Positions 26,046-34,086 of a stretch of DNA of 64,000 nucleotides are shown piece after piece. Origin of the DNA: Vibrio parahaemolyticus (GTDB taxonomy: Bacteria > Pseudomonadota > Gammaproteobacteria > Enterobacterales > Vibrionaceae). The notes beneath the pieces were generated by a model. The model searched no databases, was not told the DNA's origin, and was given only the letters and a program-made list of their open reading frames with translations. The stretch's first letter is position 1. Every line of letters starts with the position of its first letter. The DNA lies in contig NZ_UHIL01000001.1 of NCBI RefSeq assembly GCF_900460535.1, positions 1,674,001 through 1,738,000 of the forward strand, in the 5' to 3' direction. The translations under genes and the position numbers were made by a program.

Positions 26046-26537
26046 ATGAAAGAACAATATCATTTACTAACTAAACAAGACTTAGGTAACTTCCCATTCC
26101 AGCAAAGCCCCAAGCCAATTGTGCCAGTAGAGCCAGATTTGCTTTTGGAAATGACCTTTTCTCCAAAGCTATTTATCATCAGTGATATTGCATCAGAAGT
26201 AGAGAAACTGGTCGTACACGGAGTAGAGTGGTTAGACGCTCGCGTGGATTGTTCTCCAAGCCAACCAACAGATGATCAAATTAGAGTTTACGAAGATTAT
26301 CGTATGCCTTACACCCATCAGGCTTATAAATTGACGGATAAAGAAAAACAATACGGCAAGTTGAACTGGTTAGACATCGAGTCAACAGAGTTTGACTTCT
26401 CTAAATTAGAAAATATTCCTTTAGAAGAACGATTAATATTTAAGTTAGAAGAAGATTTTGGCATAGTATTTATTCACCTGAGTGTGATTGACCTTCTTGA
26501 AAAAGACGTCAAAGACGTTTGGGTAAGAGATGTATAA
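26046..26537 (+). CDS. Immunity-like protein B2 (near-identical to B1)
   Basis: ATG 26046 follows GAGG at good spacing; a TTG at 26034 overlaps the A2 stop and is less likely. The product (163 residues) matches B1 except near the first 15 residues and a few substitutions. It is followed by the third copy of the module terminator. As an extra copy of an immunity gene without its own toxin it marks the far end of the cassette array. Confidence 0.7.
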   Translation: MKEQYHLLTKQDLGNFPFQQSPKPIVPVEPDLLLEMTFSPKLFIISDIASEVEKLVVHGVEWLDARVDCSPSQPTDDQIRVYEDYRMPYTHQAYKLTDKEKQYGKLNWLDIESTEFDFSKLENIPLEERLIFKLEEDFGIVFIHLSVIDLLEKDVKDVWVRDV

Positions 26538-26559
26538 TAAGCGCCGAAAGGCGCTTTTT
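26089..26559 (+). repeat. 471-bp immunity-B repeat, copy 2
   Basis: Second copy of 24843-25313, offset 1246 bases, including the terminator. Confidence 0.88.
26540..26559 (+). terminator. Module-end terminator, copy 3
   Basis: AGCGCC-GAAA-GGCGCT followed by T5, ending the T6SS effector/immunity region. Confidence 0.88.
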
Positions 26560-26676
26560 CTTTTAATTACAATCCAATTACTATTCTTAATAGTTGATGT
26601 TATGTAGATAAAATTCGCAATGGGCTTGTGGGTAACTGTTCAATTGTGAATCCCTACCAATTTCACTTTTATCTGA

Positions 26677-27021
26677 AATATTGCCATCACAGCAGTCGGT
26701 TTAACAAGTGAAGTACCACTTATGGTTGCTGCAATTATTGCTTCTGCATTGGTCATGGTTATGACTGCTGAGAAGATCAATAACCTAGTTACCCGTTACC
26801 CTGGTTTCAAAACCTTAGCGCTACTATTCCTAGTATTGCTGGGTGGCTTGCTGATGGCCGAAGGCTTCGCAATCCATATCAATAAAGGGTATGTGTACTT
26901 TTCGATGGCGTTTGGTTTGGTGCTGGAACTGTGTCACATCCAACTAAAGAACAAACAACGCCGAACTATCCAGCGAATCAGACCGATGCATCAACCAACC
27001 GTGGTCTATGGTGCCCGATAA
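26677..27021 (+). pseudogene. C-terminal remnant of a TerC-family membrane protein
   Basis: An open stretch after a TGA at 26674 reads IAITAVGLTSEVPLMVAAII, then FKTLALLFLVLLGGLLMAEGF and KGYVYFSMAFGLVLELCHIQ, the C-terminal third of TerC/YgdQ-type integral membrane proteins (usually 230 residues or more), with the ITAVG and AEGF..KGY.Y..M motifs. The N-terminal half is missing, so it is a truncated gene. A 99-residue product could start at ATG 26722, without a clear ribosome binding site. It sits exactly beyond the T6SS cassette end, so cassette insertion or deletion may have removed its front. Confidence 0.8.
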
Positions 27022-27032
27022 CTTATTAATTT

Positions 27033-27056
27033 AGCCGCTCAAGAGAGCGGTTTTTT
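27033..27056 (+). terminator. Terminator after the TerC remnant
   Basis: CCGCTC-AAGA-GAGCGG followed by T6; still intact although the gene is truncated. Confidence 0.85.
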
Positions 27057-27180
27057 GTGTGCTTTTCTTTCAATTTTATTTACTGATTCAGAATTTGTCG
27101 TTTCGACAAAAAGTTGCATTTGTTGCATTGGATTGAATTTTTTATATAAACCGCCCAATCCACACGAGTGAATAAAATAA

Positions 27181-27783
27181 ATGAACAAGCTGATCGATGC
27201 GTTAGCAACGGATGGTTACTACATTTGGGATGACTTCCTTTCAGAAGACGAAGTAACCCAATTACGTGATTGCATACCGGATAATTGGAAGAAAGCACGC
27301 ATTGGTCGAAATGATGATGTGACCCGAATTGAATCAATTCGCAGTGACAAAATTCAATGGTTAAAACCAGCTATGGGCCAGCCAATCGCGAATTATTTGA
27401 GCAAAATGGAAGAGATTCGACAAGAGGTGAACCGCCATTTCTTCTTGGGTTTGTTTGAGTATGAAGCGCACTTTGCTAAGTACGAAAAAGGCGATTTTTA
27501 CCAAAAACACCTTGATTGCTTTAAAGGGAACGAAAACCGTCGCTTAACCACGGTGTTCTACATGAATGAATCTTGGAGTGAAGAGGACGCGGGCGAACTG
27601 GTCGTCTATGACCTCAATAACAAAGAAATCGCGACAATACCGCCTCGTGGGGGGCGTCTACTGGTGTTCTTATCTGAACAGTTTCCTCATGAAGTGCTGC
27701 CGACTAACGCGGAGCGTTTCAGTATCGCAGGCTGGTTCAGAATTAATGGTGTGAGAGATAACCTTCTGGATATCGCGAGTTAA
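27181..27783 (+). CDS. 2-oxoglutarate/Fe(II)-dependent oxygenase (prolyl-4-hydroxylase-like)
   Basis: A 200-residue cytoplasmic enzyme with the double-stranded beta-helix pattern of the SM-20/P4H group. The iron ligands are visible as HLDCF (His-x-Asp, about residues 111-113) and FPHEVLPT (second His), and RFSIAGWFR supplies the Arg that binds 2-oxoglutarate. The N-terminus FLSEDEVTQLRDCI is the usual helix of this family. It would hydroxylate a protein or small substrate using O2 and 2-oxoglutarate; the substrate is unknown. The gene stands alone and ends at a bidirectional terminator. Confidence 0.88.
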   Translation: MNKLIDALATDGYYIWDDFLSEDEVTQLRDCIPDNWKKARIGRNDDVTRIESIRSDKIQWLKPAMGQPIANYLSKMEEIRQEVNRHFFLGLFEYEAHFAKYEKGDFYQKHLDCFKGNENRRLTTVFYMNESWSEEDAGELVVYDLNNKEIATIPPRGGRLLVFLSEQFPHEVLPTNAERFSIAGWFRINGVRDNLLDIAS

Positions 27784-27802
27784 CATCTAGGCACTAAATA
27801 CT

Positions 27803-27829
27803 AAAAAGGGCGCGTGATGCGCCCTTTTT
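27803..27829. terminator. Bidirectional terminator between convergent genes
   Basis: AAAAAGGGCGC-GTGAT-GCGCCCTTTTT, a symmetric stem serving both the oxygenase gene and the minus-strand HD-GYP gene. Confidence 0.9.
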
Positions 27830-27848
27830 AATGTCTGAAAATCCGCCT

Positions 27849-29114
27849 TTAGTGGCAAATAGATATGTTGTAGCAAGCCGTCATATTCTGCTCTAAAACC
27901 TCATAGACGTGAGCGCAGAGTTTATTCTGCTCAATTAGGTCATCCATGATCTCAGCAATTTGTGTTTGGCTCATTCGCCCTCGATAAGGGCGATCTTGCG
28001 ATAGTGCCTGAAACACATCGGCAACGGCAATAATGCGAGAAGGGATGTCGAGTTCTTCTGCTGTTTTATGGTAAGGGTAGCCAGAGCCGTCCAAGCGTTC
28101 ATGGTGATTTGAAGCCCATTCTGCGATTTTGGCGTTTGGGAACACCTTATGCAGCGCAAGTTGAGTATCTATCGTATGTCGTTTGATTCTCGTGTATTCC
28201 TGCTTACTGAGCGCGCCTTCCTTATGTAGAATTTCATCTGGCGTCTTTAGCTTACCTATGTCGTGAACCAAACCGGCAATAAACAGCATTTCTTGGTCGT
28301 GTTCATCGAGTCCTAATTTGCCCGCCAAATAGCGCGACAACTCAGCAACTTTTTGCGAGTGTTGATAAGTAAATGGGCTTTTCGCATCGACAATGCGCGC
28401 CAGAAATAATCCAAGGCTGTTCATGTCCCAAATGGTTAACTGTTTTTGTAACCAATCAATGCTCTTAAAATTCAGACCAATGGTTTCGATGTTTTCTGAT
28501 TCCATCGCGAACCAAAATCCGTCGGTCATGATGAGCTTAACCATGGCTTTGCACATAACGGGATTAAATAAGGTGCCAGCATTCGCCAATACACATTCTG
28601 CAATCAACTCCTCATGCAAAGTGACAATGTCACAGTGGCAGTTCATTACATAGCGCGCACGCATGAAGTCTAGTCGATCAGAAAGGTAGAGTAGGGCCGC
28701 AACGTCTTTTTCGAATTCAGGCAGGTCGAGATGTTGCAGCTCATCCCAATGGGTGTGGTGATAAAGCACTGGAACGGCAAATTGACTTAAAAGGCGACAT
28801 TGTTTGAGCGTTTGGTAGCCGCGCAGACAGTGCGCTTTGGCATCTTGAGGGATGAGCTCGTCCAGTAGCATTTTATGTTCTTGCGTTTCAGAGACGCCAC
28901 AATCGTGAATCATGCCTGCAAAGTAACAAAACTCTGCTTTCGTTAAATCCCAATTTAAGGCTAGAGCGCATTGGTAGGCGATGTATGCGACACGGTGACT
29001 GTGGTGAGTGTCATCGACACCTACATAGTCGAGTGCACGGGCGACCCAGATGAGTGCTTGTTTTAGATCGACTTCAAAACCCGCGATAGCATCGGGAGAG
29101 GAAGAATGCTTCAT
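27849..29114 (-). CDS. HD-GYP domain cyclic-di-GMP phosphodiesterase with an extra N-terminal HD domain
   Basis: The 421-residue protein has two HD-type domains. The first (about residues 35-180) has HHSHRVAYIAY and MIHDCG. The second is a full HD-GYP domain: YQHSQKVAELSRYL, LVHDIGKLKTPDEIL, the HHERLDGSGYP signature, and IIAVADVFQALSQDRPYRG. HD-GYP enzymes hydrolyse c-di-GMP to GMP, favouring motility over biofilm. No membrane segment or receiver domain is present, so it is cytoplasmic. Upstream DNA (29115-29690) has no gene, leaving room for its promoter. Confidence 0.92.
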   Translation of the reverse strand: MKHSSSPDAIAGFEVDLKQALIWVARALDYVGVDDTHHSHRVAYIAYQCALALNWDLTKAEFCYFAGMIHDCGVSETQEHKMLLDELIPQDAKAHCLRGYQTLKQCRLLSQFAVPVLYHHTHWDELQHLDLPEFEKDVAALLYLSDRLDFMRARYVMNCHCDIVTLHEELIAECVLANAGTLFNPVMCKAMVKLIMTDGFWFAMESENIETIGLNFKSIDWLQKQLTIWDMNSLGLFLARIVDAKSPFTYQHSQKVAELSRYLAGKLGLDEHDQEMLFIAGLVHDIGKLKTPDEILHKEGALSKQEYTRIKRHTIDTQLALHKVFPNAKIAEWASNHHERLDGSGYPYHKTAEELDIPSRIIAVADVFQALSQDRPYRGRMSQTQIAEIMDDLIEQNKLCAHVYEVLEQNMTACYNISICH

Positions 29115-29690
29115 TATTTATACCGACATGTTTTTAAGCCCACGCAAACCGACATCATGGCCTGATATTTAGAGAAAGGGCGCGACAGCGAAAAGAACCC
29201 TTAAAGGTGGGCTATTTGGACGTAATTTTAATTATGGCGTAGATAATAATCCTAGTTGCATAAGAATATCACTCGAAGCTCACTGTTTAACGTCAGTTCT
29301 TTGAGCTGAGTATTGGTTTTAAAAGATTCTTGTTGCTTTGGTTGACTTCTTTGAAAACGACAATAAATCATGATGCAACGTATTCTTATTTCTACTTTTG
29401 ACTAAAACATCAGCACACAAAGGGGGAGAGACGACTTTAGGGTTTTCGGCCTCAAAGTGACGGTGCACGTTTTGCTGCCACTCTCAATGTAATTCGTAAG
29501 GACGGTGCAGATGGAATACCTATTGTGGTGGTCACTGTAGGAAAGAAAATATCCCCATTTTGTTTCTTAATTAGCTCAATGAGTTAAAGGAAGAAAAGGT
29601 AAACGACTCGATTGCGAATTTGTGAAGCCGCAAAGAAGAGTTGCCTGAAAAAACTACTAGACTAATTGCTCCAACTCAAAAGGAATTTGT
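29115..29690. other. Gene-free intergenic stretch between divergent genes
   Basis: About 575 bases between the HD-GYP gene (minus) and the alcohol dehydrogenase gene (plus). The longest unaccounted frame, from about 29440 to 29587, gives an unrecognised peptide (including ARFAATLNVIRKDGADGIPI) without a ribosome binding site or start, so it may be a gene remnant. Promoters for both flanking genes should be here; none was firmly recognised. Confidence 0.5.
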
Positions 29691-30881
29691 ATGTTGAAAC
29701 ATTGTTTGTATCGCAGTTACACCAAAGGGCTAAAAATCGCCGCGCATGTGCTGCCACTTCCACGGCCGACGCTGTTTTCTGGTTCGGGAGCCGTATCTGA
29801 GTTGTTGGAGGCGATATCTGATCTAGGTTTTCGACGTTTGTTGCTAGTGACCGATGAGGGATTAGTTCGAATCGGTATGGTAGGTAAAGTCTTGGAGCAA
29901 ACGCAGGGGTTGGGTTTACAGGTGGGCGTGTTTTCTGAAGTAAAACCAGACCCAACTTACGATCAAGTGGAAGATGGATTACGTGTTTACAACGCCTCTC
30001 AATCGGAAGCCATTTTGGCGTTAGGTGGCGGATCTGCCATTGACTGTGCAAAAGTGATTGCTGCAAGAGTAAGTAACAAGCGCTCAATCAAAAAGCTCTC
30101 AGGACTTTTCAAAGTATGGCGAACCCCAGCGCCTCTGTTTGTTATTCCAACCACTTCTGGCACTGGTTCTGAAGTGACGATCGCGGCAGTGGTTTCAGAC
30201 CCAGACACACATTTAAAAACGCCCTTGATGGACCCGAAACTGGTGCCGATTATGGCCGCGCTCGATCCTGACTTGCTTATCGGTTTGCCAGCCAAAATCA
30301 CTGCTGACACAGGGATTGATGCGTTAACTCATGCGGTAGAAGCCTACATTTCGCGCAATGCGACACCAGAAACTCAAGAGTATTCAGTCGCTGCAATCAA
30401 ATTGATATTTCGTTATTTACCCAAAGCAGTGGCTCACGGGGGAGATATTGAAGCTCGATACAAAATGGCCATGGCGTCTTACTACGCAGGGCTAGCTTTT
30501 ACCAAGGCAAGTCTTGGGTACGTGCATGCTTTCGCGCACAACTTAGGGGCAAGGTATGGTTTGCCACATGGCATGGCAAATGGATTAGCGTTGCTACCCG
30601 TCTTAAAGTTCTCTTTGCCTGAAATTGAAGATGAGCTAAGAACGCTTGCCGAGAAGACCAATATCAATACGAAAGACAAACCAAGTGCTGAGCATTTCTT
30701 GGAACAGATTGAATCCTTGTACGATGCTATTGGTATCGAAAAATGTACAACAGCCATAAAACAAGATGATATCGAAGACTTGGTTGACCTGATTCTGAAA
30801 GAGGCACATTGGAATTACCCCGTTCCCAAGTTTATGAATTCTGAAGAATGCGCTCGCTTATTGATAGAAATAAGCGCTTAG
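29691..30881 (+). CDS. Iron-containing alcohol dehydrogenase
   Basis: A type III (Fe-ADH) NAD(P)-dependent dehydrogenase of 396 residues. The dinucleotide-binding motif GGGSAIDCAKVIA, the PTTSGTGSEVT loop and the metal site region ADTGIDALTHAVEAY with GYVHAFAHNLGARYGLPHGM (Asp plus three His ligands) are all present. It would oxidise alcohols or reduce aldehydes; the substrate cannot be told from sequence. ATG 29691 is the first in frame with AAAGGAA upstream. A short inverted repeat (30855-30876) overlaps its end. It is the only gene of its unit. Confidence 0.92.
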   Translation: MLKHCLYRSYTKGLKIAAHVLPLPRPTLFSGSGAVSELLEAISDLGFRRLLLVTDEGLVRIGMVGKVLEQTQGLGLQVGVFSEVKPDPTYDQVEDGLRVYNASQSEAILALGGGSAIDCAKVIAARVSNKRSIKKLSGLFKVWRTPAPLFVIPTTSGTGSEVTIAAVVSDPDTHLKTPLMDPKLVPIMAALDPDLLIGLPAKITADTGIDALTHAVEAYISRNATPETQEYSVAAIKLIFRYLPKAVAHGGDIEARYKMAMASYYAGLAFTKASLGYVHAFAHNLGARYGLPHGMANGLALLPVLKFSLPEIEDELRTLAEKTNINTKDKPSAEHFLEQIESLYDAIGIEKCTTAIKQDDIEDLVDLILKEAHWNYPVPKFMNSEECARLLIEISA

Positions 30882-30890
30882 ATTGTTTTG

Positions 30891-30908
30891 TGTAAATATA
30901 ATTTTACG
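30891..30908 (+). promoter_or_regulatory. TyrR-box-like operator upstream of the aromatic amino acid permease
   Basis: TGTAAATATAATTTTACG matches the TyrR consensus TGTAAA-N6-TTTACA at 11 of the 12 fixed positions. It lies 149 bases before a TyrP-type permease gene, the class of gene TyrR controls in enteric bacteria. Function is inferred. Confidence 0.7.
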
Positions 30909-31056
30909 GCCGTGGTTTTTTATCCTTACACTTTGCTTGATCTTCTCTCAAAGATCCTACAATATCGTGCTTATTACAAATATGGTGTCAGTTTTGGTGC
31001 GCCGTTGCCCGATCTGATGCTGATATCTTCCAATAAGATGTAAAGATAAATATACA

Positions 31057-32262
31057 ATGAGTCGTTCTAAAGTGTTTGGTAGTACCCTAATTATTGCTGG
31101 TACTACAATTGGGGCTGGTATGCTAGCTCTTCCTCTTGCCTCCGCTGGCATTGGTTTCACTACATCACTGATCATCATGTTGAGTTTGTGGGCGTTAATG
31201 GCCTTTACTGCGTTACTGATGCTTGAACTTCACCAATACGCTGAAAGTAGTGCAACACTTCATACCTTGGCGAAACAAATCCTTGGTCAAAAAGGTAAGT
31301 GGGTTGCCAGTTTTGCGATGCTATTTTTGTTCTACTCATTGTGTGCGGCATACATCGCTGGTGGCGGTGCCCAATTTGGTGACCGCTTATCTCAGTGGTT
31401 TGAGTTAGACATTTCTGGCCCGACAGCGACAGTGATTTTCACTCTGATCGTTACTTTAGTGGTGACTATTGGTACAGGAACAGTTGATAAAGTAAACCGC
31501 GTGTTGTTTGCGTTAAAGCTAGTCGCAATGGTTGCGGTACTGTCATTTTTAGCGCCAAACGTTACCGAGTCATACTTGCTAAGCATGCCTATCGAACAGG
31601 GACTTATTGTTGCGGCGATTCCAGTGATTTTCACATCGTTTGGTTTCCACGGCAGTATTCCTGCAATCGTAAACTACTTAGATGGCGATACGTCATCTTT
31701 GCGTAAAGCGGTTATTGTTGGTTCGACGATTCCCTTAGTTATCTACATTTTCTGGCAAATCGTTACCTTAGGCGTAGTAAGCCAAGATGCGCTTATTGAA
31801 AACGGTGGCTTGAGTGCACTTATTGGTCAATTATCTCAAACTGTTCACAAATCCAACTTGAGCAGCATTGTAGGTGTATTTGCCGACCTTGCACTTCTCA
31901 CCTCGTTTTTAGGTGTGAGCTTAGGTTTGTTCGAATTTTTAGGTGATACGATCAAAGGCAAAAGTGAGAAACCAAATCGCTTGTTAGCTGCAGTGATTAC
32001 GTTTACTCCACCACTTGGTTTTGCGCTTTTTTACCCACAAGGCTTCATTATGGCGCTGGGTTACGCGGCGATTGCATTGGCTATTCTTGCGATTTTCCTT
32101 CCTCTTGTCATGGTGATCAAGGTTCGTCGTTCCGATGATTTCTCAGGTGAATACCGTGTCGCAGGTGGGCAAGGAGCGCTGGTCGTCACTGGTATAGCGG
32201 GTACGGGCATCGTTTTAGCGCAAGTGCTCATTACTTTAGGTGTATTACCTGCTCTAGGTTAG
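31057..32262 (+). CDS. tyrP: Aromatic amino acid permease (TyrP/Mtr family, HAAAP)
   Basis: A 401-residue inner-membrane protein with about 11 hydrophobic helices. The N-terminus GSTLIIAGTTIGAGMLALPL is the signature of hydroxy/aromatic amino acid permeases (TyrP, Mtr, TnaB), and VIFTSFGFHGSIPAIVNYL is the conserved central motif. It imports tyrosine or tryptophan with protons. The closest general match is tyrosine-specific TyrP. A TyrR-box-like site lies upstream and a terminator downstream, so it is a single-gene unit. Distinction between TyrP and Mtr is not certain. Confidence 0.85.
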   Translation: MSRSKVFGSTLIIAGTTIGAGMLALPLASAGIGFTTSLIIMLSLWALMAFTALLMLELHQYAESSATLHTLAKQILGQKGKWVASFAMLFLFYSLCAAYIAGGGAQFGDRLSQWFELDISGPTATVIFTLIVTLVVTIGTGTVDKVNRVLFALKLVAMVAVLSFLAPNVTESYLLSMPIEQGLIVAAIPVIFTSFGFHGSIPAIVNYLDGDTSSLRKAVIVGSTIPLVIYIFWQIVTLGVVSQDALIENGGLSALIGQLSQTVHKSNLSSIVGVFADLALLTSFLGVSLGLFEFLGDTIKGKSEKPNRLLAAVITFTPPLGFALFYPQGFIMALGYAAIALAILAIFLPLVMVIKVRRSDDFSGEYRVAGGQGALVVTGIAGTGIVLAQVLITLGVLPALG

Positions 32263-32286
32263 TTCCACAGTTTAAATTGAACGCGA

Positions 32287-32317
32287 AAAGCCAATAGAGA
32301 AACCTGTTGGCTTTTTT
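32287..32317 (+). terminator. Terminator of the tyrP unit
   Basis: AAAGCCAA, 14-base loop region, TTGGCTTTTTT; stem AAGCCAA/TTGGCTT followed by T residues, 24 bases after the stop. Confidence 0.8.
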
Positions 32318-32502
32318 AATCTGGATCAAATTACCGTAAGATATTCGGTGAAAAAATTGGCGGAAATCTGTTTTTATTTCGTACACTTAGGTTGTGGTAT
32401 ATCAATTATTTAAGTGGGGAAAAGCCGCTCTAAGATCATCAAAATTTCTGACAGAAAGGAGCTTTTTCTTCTGGTTTCTCTACTTGGGTGTGGAGGTGAA
32501 GT

Positions 32503-33627
32503 ATGGCGCACCGGAGTTTTTACCCGTTTGCTAAACCGCTTAATGAGCAACTGCAAACGTTGAAGAATAGAATGCAGGCACATTTGCCGTGTATCGATAG
32601 GGTGTCGTTTGCAAAATATCACCCTCATCAAGACATGCTCAAATCTTTCGCCGAAAGTGAATTTGATACTTGGTGCTTGGCCCATCATGAGGCGCCGTTT
32701 AGAAAGCTCCACAACCTTACTATCTCCGCTGAAAATGCAATACCACGCATTGTCGATGATCTTCACGACATCAATCATTGTTCCCGCATACAAACCCTGC
32801 TTAAAGAAGGCTATCAGTCATCAGTCGCGATTCCTTGCTATGACAACAAAGCCTTTACCGGGTTTGTCTTTTTAAATTCTACCCAGCCCCAAGCTTTTAA
32901 GCTTGAAGCATTGAATGGACTTAAGCCTTATTTTGAGATGGTTCAATTTGCTGTTGAGTCTGAGGATCATGTCGTTCATGCCATCGAAACGCTTGCCGAT
33001 CGAATGCAGGGTATGATGCCGGGTTATTCGCCAGAATATTATGCCCATACTAAACGGATGAAATATTACAGCCAGTTAATCGCCACACAACTCGCGGATC
33101 ATCATCATTTCAATGACGAAACGGTTGAGCATATTGGTACGTTTGCGCAGTTTCATGCATTGAGCGATATTCAACTGCCGATAGAAATAGCCTGTAGTAG
33201 AACACGTTACACGAGAGAGCAGGAGGCGATTCTTCTTCAACATATCGAGCAGTGTATCGAATCTGCAGACGATATAGTGGCGCGTATTGGTAATCCAGTT
33301 CACCCAAGCGTGACGCTGTTTTTGCAGATGATTACGTACCAATACGAAAACCTTAATGGTTCTGGTTATCCGTACGGTTTGAAGAAAGAGGCGATCCCAA
33401 TTGCAGCGCAAATCGTTGCGGTGGCTAACGCATTCGATGTGCTTACGACTCACCACCCATATCGCCAAGCTTGGTCGATACCTTACGCCTTGCTTGAGTT
33501 GGAGAAATGGGTCTATCAAGGATTGTTGTCCAGAGAATGTGTCAACGCGCTGCGTGAGCATCAAAATTATCTAAAACAAATCATCCATAAATATCCTGAG
33601 CACTACACAGGCTTGGGGCTGATGTAA
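32503..33627 (+). CDS. HD-GYP-like protein with degenerate catalytic site
   Basis: The 374-residue protein resembles HD-GYP phosphodiesterases in its C-terminal half (NLNGSGYPYGLKKEAIPIAA, QIVAVANAFDVLTTHHPYRQ), but the catalytic HD pair is absent, the HHE preceding GSGYP reads YQYEN, and the expected VHDIGK stretch is FHALSD. Metal binding and c-di-GMP hydrolysis are therefore unlikely; a c-di-GMP sensor or partner role is possible. The N-terminal 150 residues (SVAIPCYDNKAFTGFVFLNS) look like a GAF domain. ATG 32503 has a strong GGAGGTGAAGT leader, shared with the next gene. Confidence 0.82.
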   Translation: MAHRSFYPFAKPLNEQLQTLKNRMQAHLPCIDRVSFAKYHPHQDMLKSFAESEFDTWCLAHHEAPFRKLHNLTISAENAIPRIVDDLHDINHCSRIQTLLKEGYQSSVAIPCYDNKAFTGFVFLNSTQPQAFKLEALNGLKPYFEMVQFAVESEDHVVHAIETLADRMQGMMPGYSPEYYAHTKRMKYYSQLIATQLADHHHFNDETVEHIGTFAQFHALSDIQLPIEIACSRTRYTREQEAILLQHIEQCIESADDIVARIGNPVHPSVTLFLQMITYQYENLNGSGYPYGLKKEAIPIAAQIVAVANAFDVLTTHHPYRQAWSIPYALLELEKWVYQGLLSRECVNALREHQNYLKQIIHKYPEHYTGLGLM

Positions 33628-33680
33628 TCCCCGTAAACGAAGGAGCACGAATATTGACTAGGAGGGAATTATAAACAATA

Positions 33681-33698
33681 CTGTTTTTATATACAGTG
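33681..33698 (+). promoter_or_regulatory. LexA (SOS) box
   Basis: ACTGTTTTTATATACAGT has the CTGT-N8-ACAG core with an AT-rich centre and TA in front, a near-perfect gammaproteobacterial LexA site. A TTGACT -35-like hexamer sits at 33654 and the box overlaps the region expected for -10/+1, ideal for repression. It ends 20 bases before the start of the 72-residue gene downstream. Confidence 0.85.
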
Positions 33699-33717
33699 TC
33701 TGGTTTGGAGGTGAAGT

Positions 33718-33936
33718 ATGTTGTGGGAAACCCTTGAGAGAGTAAACCGCTTACGCCAACAAGCACTTGCGAACCCTGAGTTTGTGCAGTCAGCGAAAGA
33801 GCACGAAGAAGCACTACAGGAGCAAGAATATCATTATCATGCAAAGAAAAAGCGTTCAGCTAAAGACAAACAAGGTAAGAAGTCGCTGGCCGATATCTAT
33901 AAAGAAGTAGAATTTGGCGCTGACGCTCGTCATTAA
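33718..33936 (+). CDS. Small charged protein of unknown function under LexA control
   Basis: A 72-residue, hydrophilic, mostly helical protein (LERVNRLRQQALANPEFVQS, then EHEEALQEQEYHYHAKKKRS) with a Lys-rich middle and an acidic C-terminal segment (LADIYKEVEFGADA). There is no signal peptide, membrane helix or cysteine. A strong ribosome binding site (GGAGGTGAAGT) precedes ATG 33718. The LexA box directly upstream predicts induction by DNA damage. I do not recognise the family; the size and charge would fit a DNA- or protein-binding SOS accessory factor, which is inference. Confidence 0.8.
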   Translation: MLWETLERVNRLRQQALANPEFVQSAKEHEEALQEQEYHYHAKKKRSAKDKQGKKSLADIYKEVEFGADARH

Positions 33937-33989
33937 ATTAACCGCTATGGCGTCATTTCAATCCTTCAACGCCATAGGTCAAAAACGAG

Positions 33990-34018
33990 AACTCAAGTAT
34001 CTCGAGTTTACTTGAGTT
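33990..34018. other. Perfect inverted repeat downstream of the SOS gene
   Basis: AACTCAAGTA, nine-base loop, TACTTGAGTT: a perfect 10-bp stem without a following T tract. It may be an RNA hairpin at the end of the SOS transcript or an operator. Confidence 0.55.
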
Positions 34019-34058
34019 GAATATCAGTCTTGTATTTTTATTGTATTAACGTGTAGAT

Positions 34059-34084
34059 AAACACCCCTAAATTTAGGGGTGTTT
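34059..34084. terminator. Bidirectional terminator
   Basis: AAACACCCCTAAATTTAGGGGTGTTT is a perfect palindrome-like stem with short A and T tails, between the small SOS gene (plus) and the minus-strand unknown gene. Confidence 0.85.
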
Positions 34085-34086
34085 AA

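Noticed and set aside
26560..26676. Insertion sequence or att site at the effector array border
   Set aside because: No terminal inverted repeats, target duplication, transposase or integrase were seen; only the truncated TerC marks a border.
29440..29587. Short frame in the 29115-29690 gap as a gene
   Set aside because: No start codon with ribosome binding site and no recognisable family; left as a possible remnant only.
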